Below are positions 32,960 through 34,325 of a stretch of DNA of 34,325 nt, piece by piece (within the stretch, counting starts at the first letter, position 1; each line of letters opens with the position of its first letter). Both the position numbers and the translations under genes were made by a program. Location: contig JACOSC010000238.1 in the NCBI GenBank assembly GCA_016179055.1, positions 1-34,325 of the forward strand, written 5' to 3'. Under the pieces are notes generated by a model, which had not been told where the DNA came from, made no database searches, and was given only the letters and a program-made list of their open reading frames with translations. The DNA is from Acidobacteriota bacterium (lineage in GTDB: Bacteria > Acidobacteriota > UBA6911 > JACOSC01).

Positions 32960-34325
32960 TTACTCCGCCGAAAGTGTGCGCGTTACGACGTTGAATGAAA
33001 AACTTCGACCTTGGGACGATTGGAGAGTCAAAATGGCGTCTTTGGCGGTAACGATGCGTAGGGTGCCTACGCGCTGGTGCGTTGTAAAAATCTCCGGCGA
33101 TCCCGCGCCGCTCAAATCCAAACGGGTGGTTCTGATTACGATGACTCCCTGTAGTGCATCATCCCCCATCGCCCCCGCGTAAACATTGACGTGTTCTCCA
33201 TAGAGAAAGTCATGCCATTGGTTCTCGAACTGGTAGGCAAAACCGGGGAAGGGTGCGAGGCCACTTTCAATGATTCCGCGCGGCCAAGGGGGTTCCGGGC
33301 GGGTCGGTGTCGTCGGAGTCTTCCAACGCGGCTCTGCAGAACCATCGTTTCTCACAGGAGGCCGGGTTTGAAATTCATTCCAATCCTTTTCGAGCGAGCC
33401 ACCCACCACGCCGGCAGGAGGCTTATCGGGGGCAACCTCCGTTCCCGCCGCTGCACCCGACGGTTGGTTGGACCAGGTGATGTCGGTGGAATAAGGAATA
33501 TTTTGCCGAGTCCTTGCGTCTGCGTTGAGTAGGTTCGTCAATTGCTGCCAGCCTTGTGCGGGCGTATACGTGCAACTGCAATACCCGGAGGCGGCCCACT
33601 GCGTGAGAGTGCCGAGAATTTGAACCGCTTGACCGTGGTTGGTGTAGCCGTATAGCGAAATCCGATACCACTCTTGCGCGGTGCCATAGGTGTAGATTTC
33701 TGGGACAGGGTAGGCCGGCGGCGATCCCCATGAAACGTACCAAACGTCTTCTTGGCTCCAACCGTTGTTGCAGCGTCCGTAGGGGGGACATCCCGCGGCA
33801 TCTCCGTAGTTGTAAAAGTAGGATTGTCCCACGTAGTTGTCGGCATATCCATCCACCCATGCCCGAGAATTTGCGACGGAATTCCAATCCATTTCAATGT
33901 CGTTGGCGCCACGCACGCCGATTCGGTCGGCCCAGCCGCCCACCCAGTCGTTGAGCCGATTCACCATCTGTGCCCAAGCCTGGCCATGCGCATACGTTGT
34001 CCAGCCGCGATAGTTGCTCGTTCCAACGGCCAGGCGGATAAAGCCACTGCCACCGCATTCGTAATAACCGATCAGGAAATTCTGGACGGCACTTTCGATG
34101 TCACTGATCGACCGAAACGTGACGCTGCCAAAAATGTTGGTACCGTAGTCCGAACCGTCAAACCACGGCTGCCCAAAATCGAGAATCACCGCTCCGCTCT
34201 CATTGGTCTGGGAACACCCCAAGCTATAGAGAATGTCTCCATTAGTCGTAGACATATATCGAGTGGTGGTCGGTACCGGGGCCGCCCATGCCGCCGCGGA
34301 GAGCAGCGCTCCCAGTATGAAAATA
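32960..34325 (-). CDS. Secreted protein of unknown family, possible TIM-barrel-like domain (5' end outside window)
   Basis: At least 454 residues are visible. The frame stays open to the right edge and the last visible codons encode a signal-peptide core, IFILGALLSAAAWAAPVP, so the start lies just outside. Mature part: ILDFGQPWFDGSDYGTNIFG, DIESAVQNFLIGYYECGGSG, WADRIGVRGANDIEMDWNSV, AGCPPYGRCNNGWSQEDVWY and VPEIYTYGTAQEWYRISLYG. Alternating strands and helices with an acidic end-of-strand residue (ANDIEMDWN) recall a secreted TIM-barrel hydrolase, but the catalytic residues are not clear. A Pro-rich linker (about residues 315-355) leads to a C-terminal beta domain (GVIVIRTTRLDLSGAGSPEI...). 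It is part of the accessory region. Confidence 0.75.
   Translation of the reverse strand, partial: IFILGALLSAAAWAAPVPTTTRYMSTTNGDILYSLGCSQTNESGAVILDFGQPWFDGSDYGTNIFGSVTFRSISDIESAVQNFLIGYYECGGSGFIRLAVGTSNYRGWTTYAHGQAWAQMVNRLNDWVGGWADRIGVRGANDIEMDWNSVANSRAWVDGYADNYVGQSYFYNYGDAAGCPPYGRCNNGWSQEDVWYVSWGSPPAYPVPEIYTYGTAQEWYRISLYGYTNHGQAVQILGTLTQWAASGYCSCTYTPAQGWQQLTNLLNADARTRQNIPYSTDITWSNQPSGAAAGTEVAPDKPPAGVVGGSLEKDWNEFQTRPPVRNDGSAEPRWKTPTTPTRPEPPWPRGIIESGLAPFPGFAYQFENQWHDFLYGEHVNVYAGAMGDDALQGVIVIRTTRLDLSGAGSPEIFTTHQRVGTLRIVTAKDAILTLQSSQGRSFSFNVVTRTLSAE

Overview
The window is chromosomal DNA from an uncultured-looking, Gram-negative-type bacterium: it encodes an outer-membrane secretin, Tad and type IV minor pilins, and many secreted proteins. 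The gene set (rimO-pgpA-cinA, a secreted protein paired with a matrixin, a very long PilX-like protein, a conserved TPR protein) and the density of short palindromic repeats remind me most of Acidobacteriota or a neighbouring phylum. That is an impression from gene content, not a demonstrated placement.

Layout. (1) 280-7491, minus strand: a Tad (Flp) pilus locus read right to left, with two Flp pilins, a CpaA/TadV prepilin peptidase, CpaB/RcpC, a CpaC/RcpA secretin, TadG and two TadE pseudopilins. The ATPase (TadA/CpaF), TadZ/CpaE and TadB/C are not in the window. (2) 8690-14169, plus strand: a RimI-like acetyltransferase and a 1643-residue polytopic membrane protein with a zinc ribbon at its N-terminus. 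(3) 14307-20209, minus strand: rimO, pgpA, cinA, purN, then a small secreted protein coupled to a matrixin metalloprotease. (4) 21337-25970, plus strand: a type IV minor pilin operon (FimT/GspH, PilV, PilW and an 806-residue PilX-like protein). (5) 26264-26749: a TPR protein. (6) From 26948 to the right edge: accessory DNA. It starts exactly where a tRNA-Thr(CGT) gene with an intact promoter is cut after its anticodon loop. It carries an MNT/HEPN toxin-antitoxin-like pair, a second HEPN protein with two zinc ribbons, an orphan protein, a secreted protein running off the edge, and about 3 kb of GC-rich non-coding repeats.

The two strongest unexpected signals are repeats. First, three copies of a 182-187 bp miniature transposable element (near 8.3, 15.9 and 18.7 kb) have long terminal inverted repeats and flanking direct repeats that look like target-site duplications. 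Inside each lie the start and the end of a four-helix-bundle protein gene, joined at the same internal deletion, so the element looks like a deletion derivative amplified in trans. One copy supplies the present stop codon of purN. Second, two 122-nt blocks in the accessory region (27815-27936 and 29892-30013) are colinear and contain a 16-position hairpin with three compensatory base-pair changes, one conserved G-G mismatch and 12-nt loops. This suggests a conserved structured RNA or ssDNA element, followed by arrays of degenerate ~60-bp GC-rich repeats.

The two pilus systems, the zinc-ribbon membrane protein and the secreted proteins point to a surface-attached life style. The rimO-purN block is housekeeping. 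The tRNA-bounded region looks like a genomic island with toxin or defence-type genes.
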